64,000 nucleotides of DNA, from assembly GCF_039540405.1 (NCBI RefSeq), contig NZ_BAABEY010000020.1:62001-126000 (forward strand). The letters run 5' to 3'. Positions within the stretch are counted from its first letter, which is position 1. The number at the start of each line of letters is the position of its first letter. A model generated the notes under the pieces. It had not been told where the DNA came from, did not search any database, and worked only from the letters and a program-made list of their open reading frames with translations. The position numbers and the translations under genes were made by a program. This document shows, one piece after another, positions 17,342 through 27,250 of this stretch. This DNA comes from Ravibacter arvi. GTDB taxonomy: Bacteria; Bacteroidota; Bacteroidia; Cytophagales; Spirosomataceae.

Positions 17342-18808
17342 TTACAACATAGGTGATACAAGCCGGACGAGTCTTTCTGCAAAGATCTTCCACCAGGGGC
17401 GTTTCCCCCAGCTTCGCTTGTGAAGCTCGCGCGAGTTCCCGAGATCCTCAAAAAATTGCCGGGCCATTTCTTCCGCAACTTTTTCATCGTAGACAATGGC
17501 GGTGACTTCAAAATTAAGGTCAAAGCTCCGGGTATCCATATTCGCGGTTCCTACTGACGCTACCACGCGATCAATGACAAAGGTCTTTGCATGTATGAAG
17601 CCCTTCTGATAGAGATAAATCCGGACCCCTGCGCTTAGAAGCTCGTCAAAATAGGAATGCGAGGCTATACTGACCGTAAAAGAATCTCCCTTTTCCGGGA
17701 CAAGCAGCTTCACTTCAACTCCGCGGAGAGCAGCAATAACGAGCGCTTCCTGGAGGCTGGCATCGGGGATATAGTAGGGCGTTACGATAAAAATTTCCTT
17801 TTCGGCCTGGTTCACAGCCTGCATAATGGAGAAGAGAATCCCGGGCAATTCCGAATCCGGCCCGCTCGCCACGATCTGCACCAGGTTTCCCCCCGAAGCA
17901 CTATGTTTTTCAAGGGGGAAATACTTTTGCTCTACCCGTATATTGTTTTTTGAGCAAAAATTCCAGTCCGTCAGGAAAATCTGCTGCAGTGTAAAAGTCG
18001 ACAAGCCCTTGATCATCATGTGCGTGTCGCGCCAATACAGTCCGCCCTTGTCGGTATTAATGTATTTATCGGAAACATTGATCCCGCCCACAAAGGAAGT
18101 AACCCCATCAATGACCACTATTTTCCTGTGGTTCCGGTAATTAAGACGATTGGCAAGGCCTATGATCCTGATCCGGTTGAAAGGATAGGCCTCCACACCA
18201 TTCTCCCGCAGCTCCCGGACAAATGAACGCCTGATACTGAGGCTGCCGAAATCATCATAAATAAAACGTACCTCGACCCCTTCTTTCGCCTTCGCAATCA
18301 TCACATCCCTGATGGTCCTGCCGATCTCGTCATCCTCAAATATGTAAAACTCGATGTGGATATGATGTTGCGCCTTTTTCATTTCCTCGATCAGGCGAGG
18401 AAACAATTCCTCTCCGTTTTGAAGAATTTTTACCTCCTGGTTTTCTGACAGCAACGATCTCCCGACACGGTCGCTTGACAACAGCCTGACCAATCCGCCA
18501 TGCCGTTTCAGCAGCGGGTATTTTTTCTCCCACACCTGCTCTCCGTAGCCGGCAAACTCGCGCTGAAGCTGTGCCTTTGTGGCGTCATCCATCTTCAGCT
18601 TTTTCGTGTACATCTTGCGCTTCCGGTAGTTGACCCCGAACGAAAAATAGAAGATCGCACCCAGTATGGGCACAAATACGACCAACAGCAAATACGCCAG
18701 CGTTTTGGAAACCGATCGGGTGTCATAAATTATCCTTACGACCGCCACGATCCCTATCGCGCCATAAAGCACTTCCAGCACCAGCAACCACTTCGTATCC
18801 TGAAGCAT
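17342..18808 (-). CDS. cls: Cardiolipin synthase (ClsA type)
   Basis: A 488-residue phospholipase-D superfamily protein: two N-terminal membrane segments (about 7-26 and 38-57) and two HKD motifs, His227-Lys229-Asp234 in NHRKIVVIDG and His406-Lys408-Asp413 in HAKTFVID. Each is followed by the usual GG/GT-N block. Length and arrangement match bacterial ClsA, which joins two phosphatidylglycerols to cardiolipin at the inner membrane. The SGNH gene follows by 30 nt. Confidence 0.93.
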   Translation of the reverse strand: MLQDTKWLLVLEVLYGAIGIVAVVRIIYDTRSVSKTLAYLLLVVFVPILGAIFYFSFGVNYRKRKMYTKKLKMDDATKAQLQREFAGYGEQVWEKKYPLLKRHGGLVRLLSSDRVGRSLLSENQEVKILQNGEELFPRLIEEMKKAQHHIHIEFYIFEDDEIGRTIRDVMIAKAKEGVEVRFIYDDFGSLSIRRSFVRELRENGVEAYPFNRIRIIGLANRLNYRNHRKIVVIDGVTSFVGGINVSDKYINTDKGGLYWRDTHMMIKGLSTFTLQQIFLTDWNFCSKNNIRVEQKYFPLEKHSASGGNLVQIVASGPDSELPGILFSIMQAVNQAEKEIFIVTPYYIPDASLQEALVIAALRGVEVKLLVPEKGDSFTVSIASHSYFDELLSAGVRIYLYQKGFIHAKTFVIDRVVASVGTANMDTRSFDLNFEVTAIVYDEKVAEEMARQFFEDLGNSRELHKRSWGKRPWWKIFAERLVRLVSPML

Positions 18809-18995
18809 AATTCCGGCTTTTTGATCCGAAGCGAATATACGAATTGGTAATTCAGCAATTGAACCGCCGTCAAAAATTCACGTTCACAACTACCTGTTCA
18901 ATCGTCAGAATACACTGGTTTACTCCATCTCTGCCCCCAACATTATGAATTTATGTATCAGATCCATTTTTATAATTAAATATTCATAACAATAG

Positions 18996-19025
18996 TTGTA
19001 TATATAAAAATCTTATATATATTTG
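18996..19025 (+). promoter_or_regulatory. Bacteroidota-type promoter of the padR-tonB operon
   Basis: TTG at 18996-18998 and TATATTTG at 19018-19025 with 19 nt between match the Bacteroidota -33/-7 pattern. The region between is a near-palindromic TATATA...TATATA stretch that could be the PadR operator. The PadR start is 21 nt after the box. Confidence 0.6.
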
Positions 19026-19045
19026 TTTCAGAAACATAATCCAAC

Positions 19046-19399
19046 ATGGAGAACAACGTCAGCAACAGCGAATATTTACGCGGCACCTTGAAAACCATCG
19101 TCCTCAATCTGCTTGCAGAGAAAAGGCGTATGTACGGCTATGAGATTACACAGGCCGTAAAAGACCAGACCGAAGGTGAGATCTCGCTCACATTCGGCGC
19201 ACTTTACCCGGTCCTGCATAAACTCGAACAGGAAGGAATACTGCTTACCGAATCTATGGAAGTAGACGGCAGGCTCAGAAAGTACTACTCGCTTACCGAG
19301 CAGGGCACCGAAGTTGCCAGGGAAAAGACCATTGAACTCGGAAGGTTCCTGGACGCACTGCAGCGCTTGCTGAATGTGCCCCAACCTGCCGCCACTTAA
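19046..19399 (+). CDS. PadR-family transcriptional regulator
   Basis: A 117-residue winged-helix regulator: LKTIVLNLLAEKRRMYGYEITQAV, LTFGALYPVLHKLEQEGIL and the wing GRLRKYYSLTEQG match PadR. A C-terminal helix serves dimerisation. The TonB-type gene starts 12 nt later, so both form an operon probably repressed by this protein at the palindromic promoter. Confidence 0.92.
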   Translation: MENNVSNSEYLRGTLKTIVLNLLAEKRRMYGYEITQAVKDQTEGEISLTFGALYPVLHKLEQEGILLTESMEVDGRLRKYYSLTEQGTEVAREKTIELGRFLDALQRLLNVPQPAAT

Positions 19400-19410
19400 A
19401 GTGTTGTCCG

Positions 19411-20436
19411 ATGAAACGGCTATCTGACCAGGGGATTGAATCACTCAGGCGTCTGCTTTCCGACGCCCATACAGACCTTTCACTGCTTCCTGAGCTACTG
19501 GACCATCTGGCCTGTGAAGCAGAAGAGAAAATGTGGGAAGGCGACACGGTAACCCATGCGCTGCAGGCAGTCAGCAAGGAGGTTACACCGGCTTTAGTAC
19601 ATGCTTTGAACCAGGAACATCAAAATCTGTTGGCCATGAATACTTCACTTGACGAAATTGTTTTTGAGGGTCGTAACAAAATGTACGGCGCCTATGCATT
19701 ACGGGTCGGTTATGCGCGAAATGTGCAAAAAGGACTGGTTGCAGGCATTTTGCTTTTCTGCCTGCTCGCCTACCTCCCCAGGTTTATGTCCAGGTTTGCG
19801 CAGGAAAAGAAAGATGATATCTTCGTTGCAGGTGAATTCACTACCATCAACACAGAAACCAGGAAAGAACCGGAGATCGTGCTGCCTCCGCCGGCAGAAA
19901 AGGCGCCGGTACAGAAGCAAATCCGTTTTTTACCGCCGGAAGTCGTCACCAATCCCGTAGAGGAAAGCCCCCCGCCGGCCATCGAGGACTTGCAGAAGGC
20001 GCAGATTTCTTCCCGGGATGTCGAGGGCGAAAATCTCGAAGACGTTATTCTCCCTCCTGCAGAATTCGCCTCCAAAGGAAAAGGCGAAGCAATCGGCGCC
20101 GAAACAACGGTAGACAACCATACATTCATAGCAGCGGAGCAACAACCCGAATTTGAAGGCGGGCAGGCAGCCCTCAGTAAATTCCTGAGCAAACACATTA
20201 AATACCCGCCCGCCGCAGTCAGGGCCGGTATTCAGGGGCGCGTCTTTATGCAATTTACCGTAATGCCCGACGGCCGGATAGCGGAGGTATCCGTGGTAAA
20301 AGGGATCGGGTTCGGCTGTGACGAAGAGGCTACGCGGGTAGTAAAGCTCATGCCACCGTGGCGGGCCGGTAAACAGGCGGGAAAACCGGTAAGGGTCCGT
20401 TTTACATTGCCCGTCAATTTTGCGCTCGAACAATAG
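19411..20436 (+). CDS. TonB-family protein with an extra N-terminal helical domain
   Basis: Residues about 78-105 (SLDEIVFEGRNKMYGAYALR) are the usual cytoplasmic start of Bacteroidota TonB proteins, followed by one transmembrane helix (about 107-124), a Pro/Glu-rich periplasmic linker (about 140-240) and a TonB C-terminal domain (about 245-340: PEFEGGQAALSKFLSKHIKYPPAA, GRVFMQFTVMPDGRIAEVSVVKG). Residues 1-75 are additional and helical, recalling the permease-prefix/HAAS-type domains that are often coupled to PadR regulators. It would transduce proton-motive force to outer-membrane receptors. The coupling with PadR is unusual for TonB. Confidence 0.85.
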   Translation: MKRLSDQGIESLRRLLSDAHTDLSLLPELLDHLACEAEEKMWEGDTVTHALQAVSKEVTPALVHALNQEHQNLLAMNTSLDEIVFEGRNKMYGAYALRVGYARNVQKGLVAGILLFCLLAYLPRFMSRFAQEKKDDIFVAGEFTTINTETRKEPEIVLPPPAEKAPVQKQIRFLPPEVVTNPVEESPPPAIEDLQKAQISSRDVEGENLEDVILPPAEFASKGKGEAIGAETTVDNHTFIAAEQQPEFEGGQAALSKFLSKHIKYPPAAVRAGIQGRVFMQFTVMPDGRIAEVSVVKGIGFGCDEEATRVVKLMPPWRAGKQAGKPVRVRFTLPVNFALEQ

Positions 20437-20468
20437 TCCCTTACCAATAAATTCTTCCTCTAAAAACA

Positions 20469-20499
20469 GCCACTGCATTCCGGTGGCCGTTTTTTTTTT
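20469..20499 (+). terminator. Intrinsic terminator of the padR-tonB operon
   Basis: GCCACTG (20469-20475) pairs with CGGTGGC (20481-20487, one G-U pair), followed by a run of ten T residues (20490-20499). Confidence 0.88.
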
Positions 20500-20613
20500 G
20501 GAACACCGGCCAACGAGAAGGATAGGATTTTAGACCGCAAAGATTTAGACAAAACCGATTTTCTCCCTATCTTGACCGGCAAAAATTTAACCAACCCGGC
20601 TTTAATTGACATT

Positions 20614-22968
20614 ATGACACCATCGGATCCTTTCTGGCTTTGGCAACTCCTGGGCAGACTCCACCCGCTCGTCGTTCATTTCCCGATTGGATTACTCTGC
20701 GCAGCACTTCTGCTGGAGCTGCTGGCCTTAAAAAAACGCGAAAATCCTTACCGGCCCGCTTTGAACGTTTTACTATGGGCAGGCACTTTGAGCGCTCTCC
20801 TGGCGGTAATATTCGGCTGGATGCTGGCCGGGCAGGAAGAGTCGGAGGGTCTCCGGCTCGAAATCCACCGGTGGACCGGTATCGCGACTTTCGGACTTTC
20901 AGCCGCTTCGCTATGGGGCTTTACAAAAAGGAACGTCTCGCTTTACCGGGCCCTGCTCGCACTTACAGTTGGGGGCGTGACCGTAGCCGGGCATTACGGC
21001 GCGACATTGACGCATGGCGAAGACTATATTTCCGGTGTGCTCCCCTTTAACCGGGCAAGCAACCAGGAAAATGCTGCAACCGTTCCAATTTCGCTCGCAG
21101 CATTCGGCGAAACACTGACACCGCAGCAGGTAGAGGATCTGAACCTGCAGGTAAGGACCATCCTGGCGCATAACTGCTACAACTGCCACGGCGAGGCCAA
21201 GAAAAAAGGAGGATTGCGGTTAGACAGCAAGGATGCCGTTTTCGCCGGCGGCGAAAACGGGCCCGTGGTTGTGCCCGGCAAGTCCGGAAAAAGCGAACTG
21301 ATCCGGCGCATCACCCTGCCCGCCGGACACAAGGAAATCATGCCTTCCAAAGGCAAGCTGCTTTCGGGCGACGAAATTAACGTCCTGAAACTGTGGATCG
21401 ACCGCGGTGCTCCCTGGCCGGAAGGAAAGGAGAAAAGTATCTACAGGGTGGCGGCGCTGGAGCCGAGACTGCCGAAGATCCCCGACGCGACCGCCGGGTT
21501 TACCACGCCTATAGACCGGTTTGTAAACGCCTATTTTAATACCCACCAGGTCAAATGGCCCGAGCTGGTAGACGACAAAACCTACATCCGGCGGGTCTAC
21601 CTCGACGCTATCGGCCTCTTGCCCACCCCGGAAGCAATCGCTGAATTCGAGGCTTCGACCGCACCTGACAAACGGGAAGTACTCGTAAAAACACTCCTGA
21701 AACGGGATGATGACTACGCCCAGCATTGGCTGACGTTCTGGAATGATGTACTACGCAACGACTACTCAGGCACGGGCTACATCACCGGCGGCAGGTTCGA
21801 TATCACCCGGTGGCTCTACGCCTCGCTGCGGGACAATAAGCCCTACAACTGGTTCGTGAAGGAACTGATTAGCCCGGAAAAAGCTTCGGAAGGCTTTATC
21901 AAGGGCATCAAATGGCGCGGTACCATTAATTCCAGCCAAAGCACGCAGATGCAGGCTGCTCAAAATGTGGCCCAGGTTTTCCTCGGCCTGAACCTGAAAT
22001 GCGCCTCCTGCCACGACAGCTTCATCTCGGACTGGAAGCTCGAAGACGCCTACGGTTTTGCCAACATATTTGCAGACTCTACGCTCGAAATTCATCGCTG
22101 CGACCAGCCCACCGGGAAAATGGCGAAAAGCAAAATGCTGTTTTCAGAGCTGGGAGAGATCAGCGCCGATGCCCGGCCCGACCAAAGGCTTAAGGAACTT
22201 GCGGAGTTTTTGACGCAACCCAAAGACGGCCGTCTCTACCGTACCCTTGTCAACCGGATGTGGGCACAACTTATGGGAAGAGGTATTGTAGAACCCGTGG
22301 ATGTTATGGACAACCTTCCCTGGAGCGAGGACCTTCTCGACTGGCTTGCTTACGATTTTGCGGAGAACGGCTACGATACCCGGCGCCTGCTTTTCCAGAT
22401 CATGACTTCAAAGACCTACCAGATGCCTTCGGTTTCAATTGATGACGCCGGCAAACTGGTCGCCGAAAACTTTAAGTTCACCGGGATGGTGAGAAGGCGC
22501 CTCAGCGCCGAACAATTCGCCGATGCCATCAGCCTGACTTTCCACCCCGTTTACCCGGATTCGGCGATGGCTTTGAAGCGCCTGCCCGAAGACATCAGAA
22601 AAAAGATGCCCTTCCCGCGCGCTTCATTGGTCATCAACGACAGGTTTATGACTGCTTTGGGACGCCCCAACCGCGAAACCGTCAGCACCAGCCGTATGAC
22701 CCAGGCCAACCTGCTGCAGGCCCTGGAGCTGACCAATGGCACCACGTTTTATGAAACGCTCAAAGCCGGATCGAAAGAATGGAAAAGGCGCTATCCGACC
22801 TCCGACGGGCTTATCAATGAATTGTACCTGAAAGCCTACGGTCGACTACCTGAAAAAAGGGAGCTGGAAGCTGCCGAAAAAGCACTTGGGAAAGTCCCCG
22901 ATGAAGCAGGCATACAAGACCTGGTTTGGGCCATTGCCCTGTCGCCGGAATTTCAATTAATCCTGTAA
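20614..22968 (+). CDS. Membrane-bound DUF1549/DUF1553 (PSD1-type) cytochrome c protein
   Basis: The ATG at 20614 is used; the longer frame starts only with TTG. The N-terminus has a DUF2231-like membrane domain (LHPLVVHFPIGLL, four helices to about residue 145). A haem c motif follows (Cys188-Tyr-Asn-Cys191-His192), within a planctomycete-type cytochrome C domain. DUF1549 (about 290-480, including Cys463-x2-Cys466-His467 in CASCHD) and DUF1553 (about 535-780) complete it. It is the classical partner of the DUF1501 gene downstream (39 nt). The pair is thought to act on extracytoplasmic substrates but no reaction is established. Confidence 0.88.
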   Translation: MTPSDPFWLWQLLGRLHPLVVHFPIGLLCAALLLELLALKKRENPYRPALNVLLWAGTLSALLAVIFGWMLAGQEESEGLRLEIHRWTGIATFGLSAASLWGFTKRNVSLYRALLALTVGGVTVAGHYGATLTHGEDYISGVLPFNRASNQENAATVPISLAAFGETLTPQQVEDLNLQVRTILAHNCYNCHGEAKKKGGLRLDSKDAVFAGGENGPVVVPGKSGKSELIRRITLPAGHKEIMPSKGKLLSGDEINVLKLWIDRGAPWPEGKEKSIYRVAALEPRLPKIPDATAGFTTPIDRFVNAYFNTHQVKWPELVDDKTYIRRVYLDAIGLLPTPEAIAEFEASTAPDKREVLVKTLLKRDDDYAQHWLTFWNDVLRNDYSGTGYITGGRFDITRWLYASLRDNKPYNWFVKELISPEKASEGFIKGIKWRGTINSSQSTQMQAAQNVAQVFLGLNLKCASCHDSFISDWKLEDAYGFANIFADSTLEIHRCDQPTGKMAKSKMLFSELGEISADARPDQRLKELAEFLTQPKDGRLYRTLVNRMWAQLMGRGIVEPVDVMDNLPWSEDLLDWLAYDFAENGYDTRRLLFQIMTSKTYQMPSVSIDDAGKLVAENFKFTGMVRRRLSAEQFADAISLTFHPVYPDSAMALKRLPEDIRKKMPFPRASLVINDRFMTALGRPNRETVSTSRMTQANLLQALELTNGTTFYETLKAGSKEWKRRYPTSDGLINELYLKAYGRLPEKRELEAAEKALGKVPDEAGIQDLVWAIALSPEFQLIL

Positions 22969-23007
22969 TTAGCTTATATTCAAGCTCAAAAGCGTGAACA
23001 AGAAAGG

Positions 23008-24423
23008 ATGGATCGCAGAAGTTTCTTAAAAAATACAAGCGCCGCTACGCTGGCGGCACTCGCGGCAGGCGCCCCCATCCCGGCGCTCCTGACCGGTTGT
23101 AACAGGAAAGCGGGAACCAATTCGACTGCCGACACGGTCATTCTGCTGTGGATGGCCGGAGGAATGGCACATACCGAAACCTTTGACCCCAAACGCTATA
23201 CGCCTTTCGAAAAGGATATGGAAGGCAACCGGGTACTCAGCACTTTCAAAGCCGTGCCGACCGTACTTGACGACATCCGGTTCTCGGAGGGGCTGGAATC
23301 GATCGGGTCGGTGATGGACAAGGGAACGCTTATCAGGTCTTATGTCGCTGCCGATATGGGGCACATCCTTCATTCGCGGCACCAGTACCACTGGCATACC
23401 TGTTACGAACCGCCGCAGACCGTGGCAGCCCCGCACCTGGGTTCATGGATTGCCAAGGAGCTGGGCCCCAAAAACCCGGTAATACCGGCATTCGTCAATA
23501 TCGGCCAGCGCTTTACCGTCGGTGAAGCCGAGGAGCTGAAAGCCTTTCATACTGCAGGGTTCCTGGGCAACGAATTCGGCCCCTTCCTGATTCCGGACCC
23601 AAGCCAGGGACTGGAAAGCGTCCGACCACCGGTAGGAATGGACGCCAAACGATTTGAACGCCGTAACCAGCTATACAATGACCTGATTGCAAAAGGGCCT
23701 GCAGCAGAATACACCAGCGATTACCAGAAAGAATCGCTGCGAAGGTCAATGGAACAGGCTTATATGCTGCTCAATTCTCCTGAATCAAAGGCCTTTGACC
23801 TCAGTTCCGAGCCTAAGGCGTCTTACGACATCTATAATACGGGCCGTTTCGGGCTGGGCTGCCTGCTGGCAAAACGCCTTACCGAACAGGGAGCGCGGTT
23901 CATAAGCGTAACGACCGAATACGAACCCTTCAAGGGATGGGATACCCACGAAAACGGTCATACGCGGCTGAAAGGCATGAAAGAAATGATTGACAGGCCC
24001 GTCGCCCAGCTCATCAGGGACCTGGACCAAAGCGGACACCTGGACCGGACGCTGATCGTACTGGCCAGTGAATTCAGCCGCGATATGATGGTGGAGGGCC
24101 GGCCCGATGCCAAAGTACAGGAGCAGGTGAACCAACCCGATATTCTGACGGACATGAAATTTTACGGCATGCACCGCCATTTTACCGACGGGTGTTCCAT
24201 GCTGATGTTTGGCGGCGGGATCAAACGCGGGTTTGTCTACGGTAAAACCGCAGACGAACGTCCCTGTAAAACCATAGAAAACCCGGTCAAAATTGAACAG
24301 GTACACCAAACCATCTACCACGCGCTCGGGATTCCACCCGACACCCAATACGAAGTAGAGAAAAGGCCTTTTTATACCACCCCTGACGGTAAGGGTGAAC
24401 CGGTGCTCGATTTACTTTCCTGA
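23008..24423 (+). CDS. DUF1501 family protein with Tat/lipoprotein signal
   Basis: A 471-residue protein starting MDRRSFLKNTSAATLAALAAG with a twin-arginine motif and a possible lipobox (LLTGC, Cys31). The rest matches DUF1501, an alkaline-phosphatase/sulfatase-like fold (VILLWMAGGMAHTETFDPK, GWDTHENGH, LIVLASEFSRD, HRHFTDGCSMLMFGGGIKRG). It is nearly always encoded beside DUF1549/DUF1553 proteins, as here. A hydrolase role is suggested by the fold but not proven. Confidence 0.88.
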   Translation: MDRRSFLKNTSAATLAALAAGAPIPALLTGCNRKAGTNSTADTVILLWMAGGMAHTETFDPKRYTPFEKDMEGNRVLSTFKAVPTVLDDIRFSEGLESIGSVMDKGTLIRSYVAADMGHILHSRHQYHWHTCYEPPQTVAAPHLGSWIAKELGPKNPVIPAFVNIGQRFTVGEAEELKAFHTAGFLGNEFGPFLIPDPSQGLESVRPPVGMDAKRFERRNQLYNDLIAKGPAAEYTSDYQKESLRRSMEQAYMLLNSPESKAFDLSSEPKASYDIYNTGRFGLGCLLAKRLTEQGARFISVTTEYEPFKGWDTHENGHTRLKGMKEMIDRPVAQLIRDLDQSGHLDRTLIVLASEFSRDMMVEGRPDAKVQEQVNQPDILTDMKFYGMHRHFTDGCSMLMFGGGIKRGFVYGKTADERPCKTIENPVKIEQVHQTIYHALGIPPDTQYEVEKRPFYTTPDGKGEPVLDLLS

Positions 24424-24474
24424 GCCGCCCGGGTCGCCGGATCTCAGCTTTTCAAAAAAACATTGTATACACCA

Positions 24475-24505
24475 ATTGCCGGGTGAGAAGTTCTCTCCCG
24501 GCAAT
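24475..24505. terminator. Hairpin between convergent genes
   Basis: ATTGCCGGG (24475-24483) pairs with CCCGGCAAT (24497-24505), with an inner GAGA/TCTC extension. It lies between the plus-strand DUF1501 gene and the minus-strand lipoprotein gene. No long T-run, so strength is uncertain. Confidence 0.55.
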
Positions 24506-24528
24506 CTGAGGATGTAGTTGTCGGCGTA

Positions 24529-24939
24529 CTATTGTCGCTGGGCAATGATGTTCATTTCCACACCGTCTTCTTCCGAAGTAATATTCATCAGGTGGGTTTT
24601 GCTGATATTGCCCACCTTCTGGCTGCTTTCGTAAATGTCTACCCCGCCATCGCCGGAGTCTTTGAGGTTCAAAGGTCCGAACGTGTCTTCTGTTACCTGT
24701 CCCTCGAGCTTGATCTTGATTTTACCGGTAATCGCATCGGCTCCCGACTTGTCAACAGTAATCGTCAATTCGCTTTGCGAAGCAGCCGTCAGCGGAATAT
24801 CGATTCCGCCATAGGTCAGTTTGATCGCTTTGTACGTGCCGGCAATCCTTGCGCTCAGCTCCGGGGCAGGATTGTCTTTGTCTTTCTTACAACCGGCAAG
24901 CGACATCAGGATGAGCGCTAAGAAAAGTATCTTTTTCAT
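24529..24939 (-). CDS. Small lipoprotein of unknown function
   Basis: A 136-residue protein with a lipoprotein signal (LMSLAGC, Cys17). The mature part looks like a single beta-barrel or sandwich domain of lipocalin-like type (IAGTYKAIKLTYGGIDIPLT, SELTITVDKSG, MNITSEEDGVEMNIIAQRQ). No family could be named with certainty. Confidence 0.7.
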   Translation of the reverse strand: MKKILFLALILMSLAGCKKDKDNPAPELSARIAGTYKAIKLTYGGIDIPLTAASQSELTITVDKSGADAITGKIKIKLEGQVTEDTFGPLNLKDSGDGGVDIYESSQKVGNISKTHLMNITSEEDGVEMNIIAQRQ

Positions 24940-25156
24940 CGTTTTTAAGGTAATGATTTTTAAAGGATGTATTTGCCAGCAAAGCTAGCCGGCTGGCAAA
25001 CGCTCATCAATCCTGTAAAAACAGGATTTTTCAACAACAAAGCCCCCCCTGTCAGCCTTCCCCTACCCCGGCTTTTTCGCCGGCAGGGAATAGATTCCGT
25101 GCCCGTACTGCTTTTACCCGAAAGAGTAGTGACCTGTTGCCCGTCTTAATGCTGCT

Positions 25157-27250
25157 ATGAAACTCACAGGCATCCTGATTCTCTGTTTCCTGCTTTCGAT
25201 TTTTTCGTCCGACCACGACTGGAAAGAGTACAACGGCGACGGTAATCGCAACCATTATTCACCGGTCAGTCAGATCAACAAAAACAACGTCAACCAATTG
25301 CAGGTGGCCTGGTCCTACGCTTCCGGTGGCGCAGATACGGCACAAAACCGGACGCAAATGCAATGCAATCCCATTGTCATAGGCGGCATACTGTACGGGG
25401 TTTCTGCAGATACCCAGGCGTTCGCGCTGGATGCTGCCACCGGCCAGGAAAAATGGAAAACCTCGCTCACCGACAATGGGGGTACTACCAGCCGCGGCCT
25501 GTCGTATTGGGCAAACGGTAACGAGGAGAGGATTTTTTTCGGTGCCGGCAAGTGGATTTATGCCCTTGACGCCAAAACTGGTCGGCTGGTAGCGGGTTTC
25601 GGAGAGCAGGGCAGAATTGACCTGAGGAAAGGACTCGAGCGGCCTGGCGCGGATCACTATGTATCCGCCAACACACCGGCCACCATTTTCAACAACCTGT
25701 TGATCACAGGTGTGCGGGTATCCGAAAACGAAACTGCCTTGCTGGGCGACATAAGGGCGTACAGCACCGAAACCGGGGCGCTGGTGTGGACTTTCAAGAC
25801 AATTCCCGAGCGCGGCGATCCGGCTTACCGTTCCTGGCAACCCGGCGAACCCAGAAGCAGGCTCGGCGGCGCCAACAACTGGATGGGAATGGCGATTGAC
25901 CGGAAAAGAGGAATTCTGTATGCTCCCACCGGATCCGCTGCCCACGATTTTTACGGGGTAAACAGGAAAGGCAATAACCTGTATGCCAATTGCCTGATTG
26001 CGCTGGATGCCAATACCGGGAAAAAAATCTGGCATTATCAGCTTGTACACCACGACATCTGGGACCGGGACCCGCCCGCGCCCCCCAATTTGCTGACCAT
26101 TACCCGCCGGGGAAAAAAGCTGGATGTGGTGGCGCAGATTACCAAACAGGGACATACCTTCGTCTTCGAGCGTGAGAGCGGTAAACCCGTCTTCCCGATC
26201 CGCGAAACCAGCTTCCCGCAGGACGGCATTCCGGGAGAGGTTCCAAGCCCTACCCAACCCATTCCGGAACTACCCGAACCATTCACACGGCAAGCGTTTC
26301 TTGAAAAAGACTTCAATCCCTGGGTGGCCGACCGGGATTCACTTTCAAAAATGCTGCGCGAGGCCCGTACCGGCACGCCTTATATTCCCTTAAGCGAGCG
26401 TACCACCATATACTTTCCCGGTACTGACGGCGGGGCACAATGGGGTGGAGCCGGCGCAGACCCGGAAGGAATCCTGTATATCCCGGCGAAGGAAATCCCC
26501 GTTCACATGACCTTAAAAAAACGAAGCGAGGCATCAGACCGGCAAACCAGTAAACCTTATGCGCTCTATTGTTCGTCGTGCCACGGCGCCGATAAAAAAG
26601 GAAGCCACGACGGTTCTTTCCCAGGTCTGGCCGACATAGGGAAACACCGGACAAGATCAGAAATTATGCAGGTGCTTGCCACAGGGAAAGGCATGATGCC
26701 TTCTTTCTCGCATATTTCGAAAACGGAAAGAGATGCCATTGTCGATTTCCTGCTGCAAAAAGAACCCGAAAAAGACGTGGAGATTACGGCCAAAAATGTG
26801 GTCCCCTATCAGCACCTGGGCTACAACCGTTGGTATGACCGCAACGGTTACCCGGTAAGCACGCCCCCCTGGGGAACCCTGACCGCTTTGAACCTCAACA
26901 GCGGGAAAAAGAAATGGCAGGTGCCGCTGGGCGAATATCCGGAGCTTACCGCCCGAGGCATCGCTCCTACCGGTACCGACAATTATGGCGGCCCGCTGGT
27001 CACAGGCGGAGGCCTGGTGGTCATTGCCGCCAGCCGTGATGAGAAAATACGGGCGTTCGACAAGGATACGGGAAAAATCCTATGGGAGGCCCCGTTGCCT
27101 GCTGCCGGGTATGCGTCGCCCAGCACCTATGTCGTTAACAACAGGCAGTACATCGTTATTGCTTGTGGCGGTGGTAAGCTAAAAACCAGGTCAGGAGACC
27201 GCTATCTGGCATTTGCCCTTCCGGAACGCGACTTTATCCGGCGCCCATAG
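25157..27250 (+). CDS. PQQ-dependent dehydrogenase with internal cytochrome c domain
   Basis: A 697-residue exported protein (signal about 1-18). It opens with DWKEYNGDGNRNHYSPVSQINKNNVNQLQVAWSY, the hallmark start of membrane glucose-dehydrogenase-type quinoproteins, followed by propeller blades with tryptophan-docking motifs (ALDAATGQEKWKT, ALDANTGKKIWHYQ). A cytochrome c domain with Cys472-x2-Cys475-His476 (CSSCHGADKKG) is inserted before the last blades (GTLTALNLNSGKKKWQVPLGEYPEL, RAFDKDTGKILWEAPL). It would oxidise an alcohol or sugar in the periplasm and pass electrons through haem c. PQQ genes are not in this window. Its 3' end overlaps the phospholipase gene by 17 bp. Confidence 0.88.
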   Translation: MKLTGILILCFLLSIFSSDHDWKEYNGDGNRNHYSPVSQINKNNVNQLQVAWSYASGGADTAQNRTQMQCNPIVIGGILYGVSADTQAFALDAATGQEKWKTSLTDNGGTTSRGLSYWANGNEERIFFGAGKWIYALDAKTGRLVAGFGEQGRIDLRKGLERPGADHYVSANTPATIFNNLLITGVRVSENETALLGDIRAYSTETGALVWTFKTIPERGDPAYRSWQPGEPRSRLGGANNWMGMAIDRKRGILYAPTGSAAHDFYGVNRKGNNLYANCLIALDANTGKKIWHYQLVHHDIWDRDPPAPPNLLTITRRGKKLDVVAQITKQGHTFVFERESGKPVFPIRETSFPQDGIPGEVPSPTQPIPELPEPFTRQAFLEKDFNPWVADRDSLSKMLREARTGTPYIPLSERTTIYFPGTDGGAQWGGAGADPEGILYIPAKEIPVHMTLKKRSEASDRQTSKPYALYCSSCHGADKKGSHDGSFPGLADIGKHRTRSEIMQVLATGKGMMPSFSHISKTERDAIVDFLLQKEPEKDVEITAKNVVPYQHLGYNRWYDRNGYPVSTPPWGTLTALNLNSGKKKWQVPLGEYPELTARGIAPTGTDNYGGPLVTGGGLVVIAASRDEKIRAFDKDTGKILWEAPLPAAGYASPSTYVVNNRQYIVIACGGGKLKTRSGDRYLAFALPERDFIRRP

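Noticed and set aside
20614..24423. Planctomycete transfer of the DUF1549/DUF1501 pair
   Set aside because: The pair is widespread in Bacteroidota, and base composition is like that of the neighbours.
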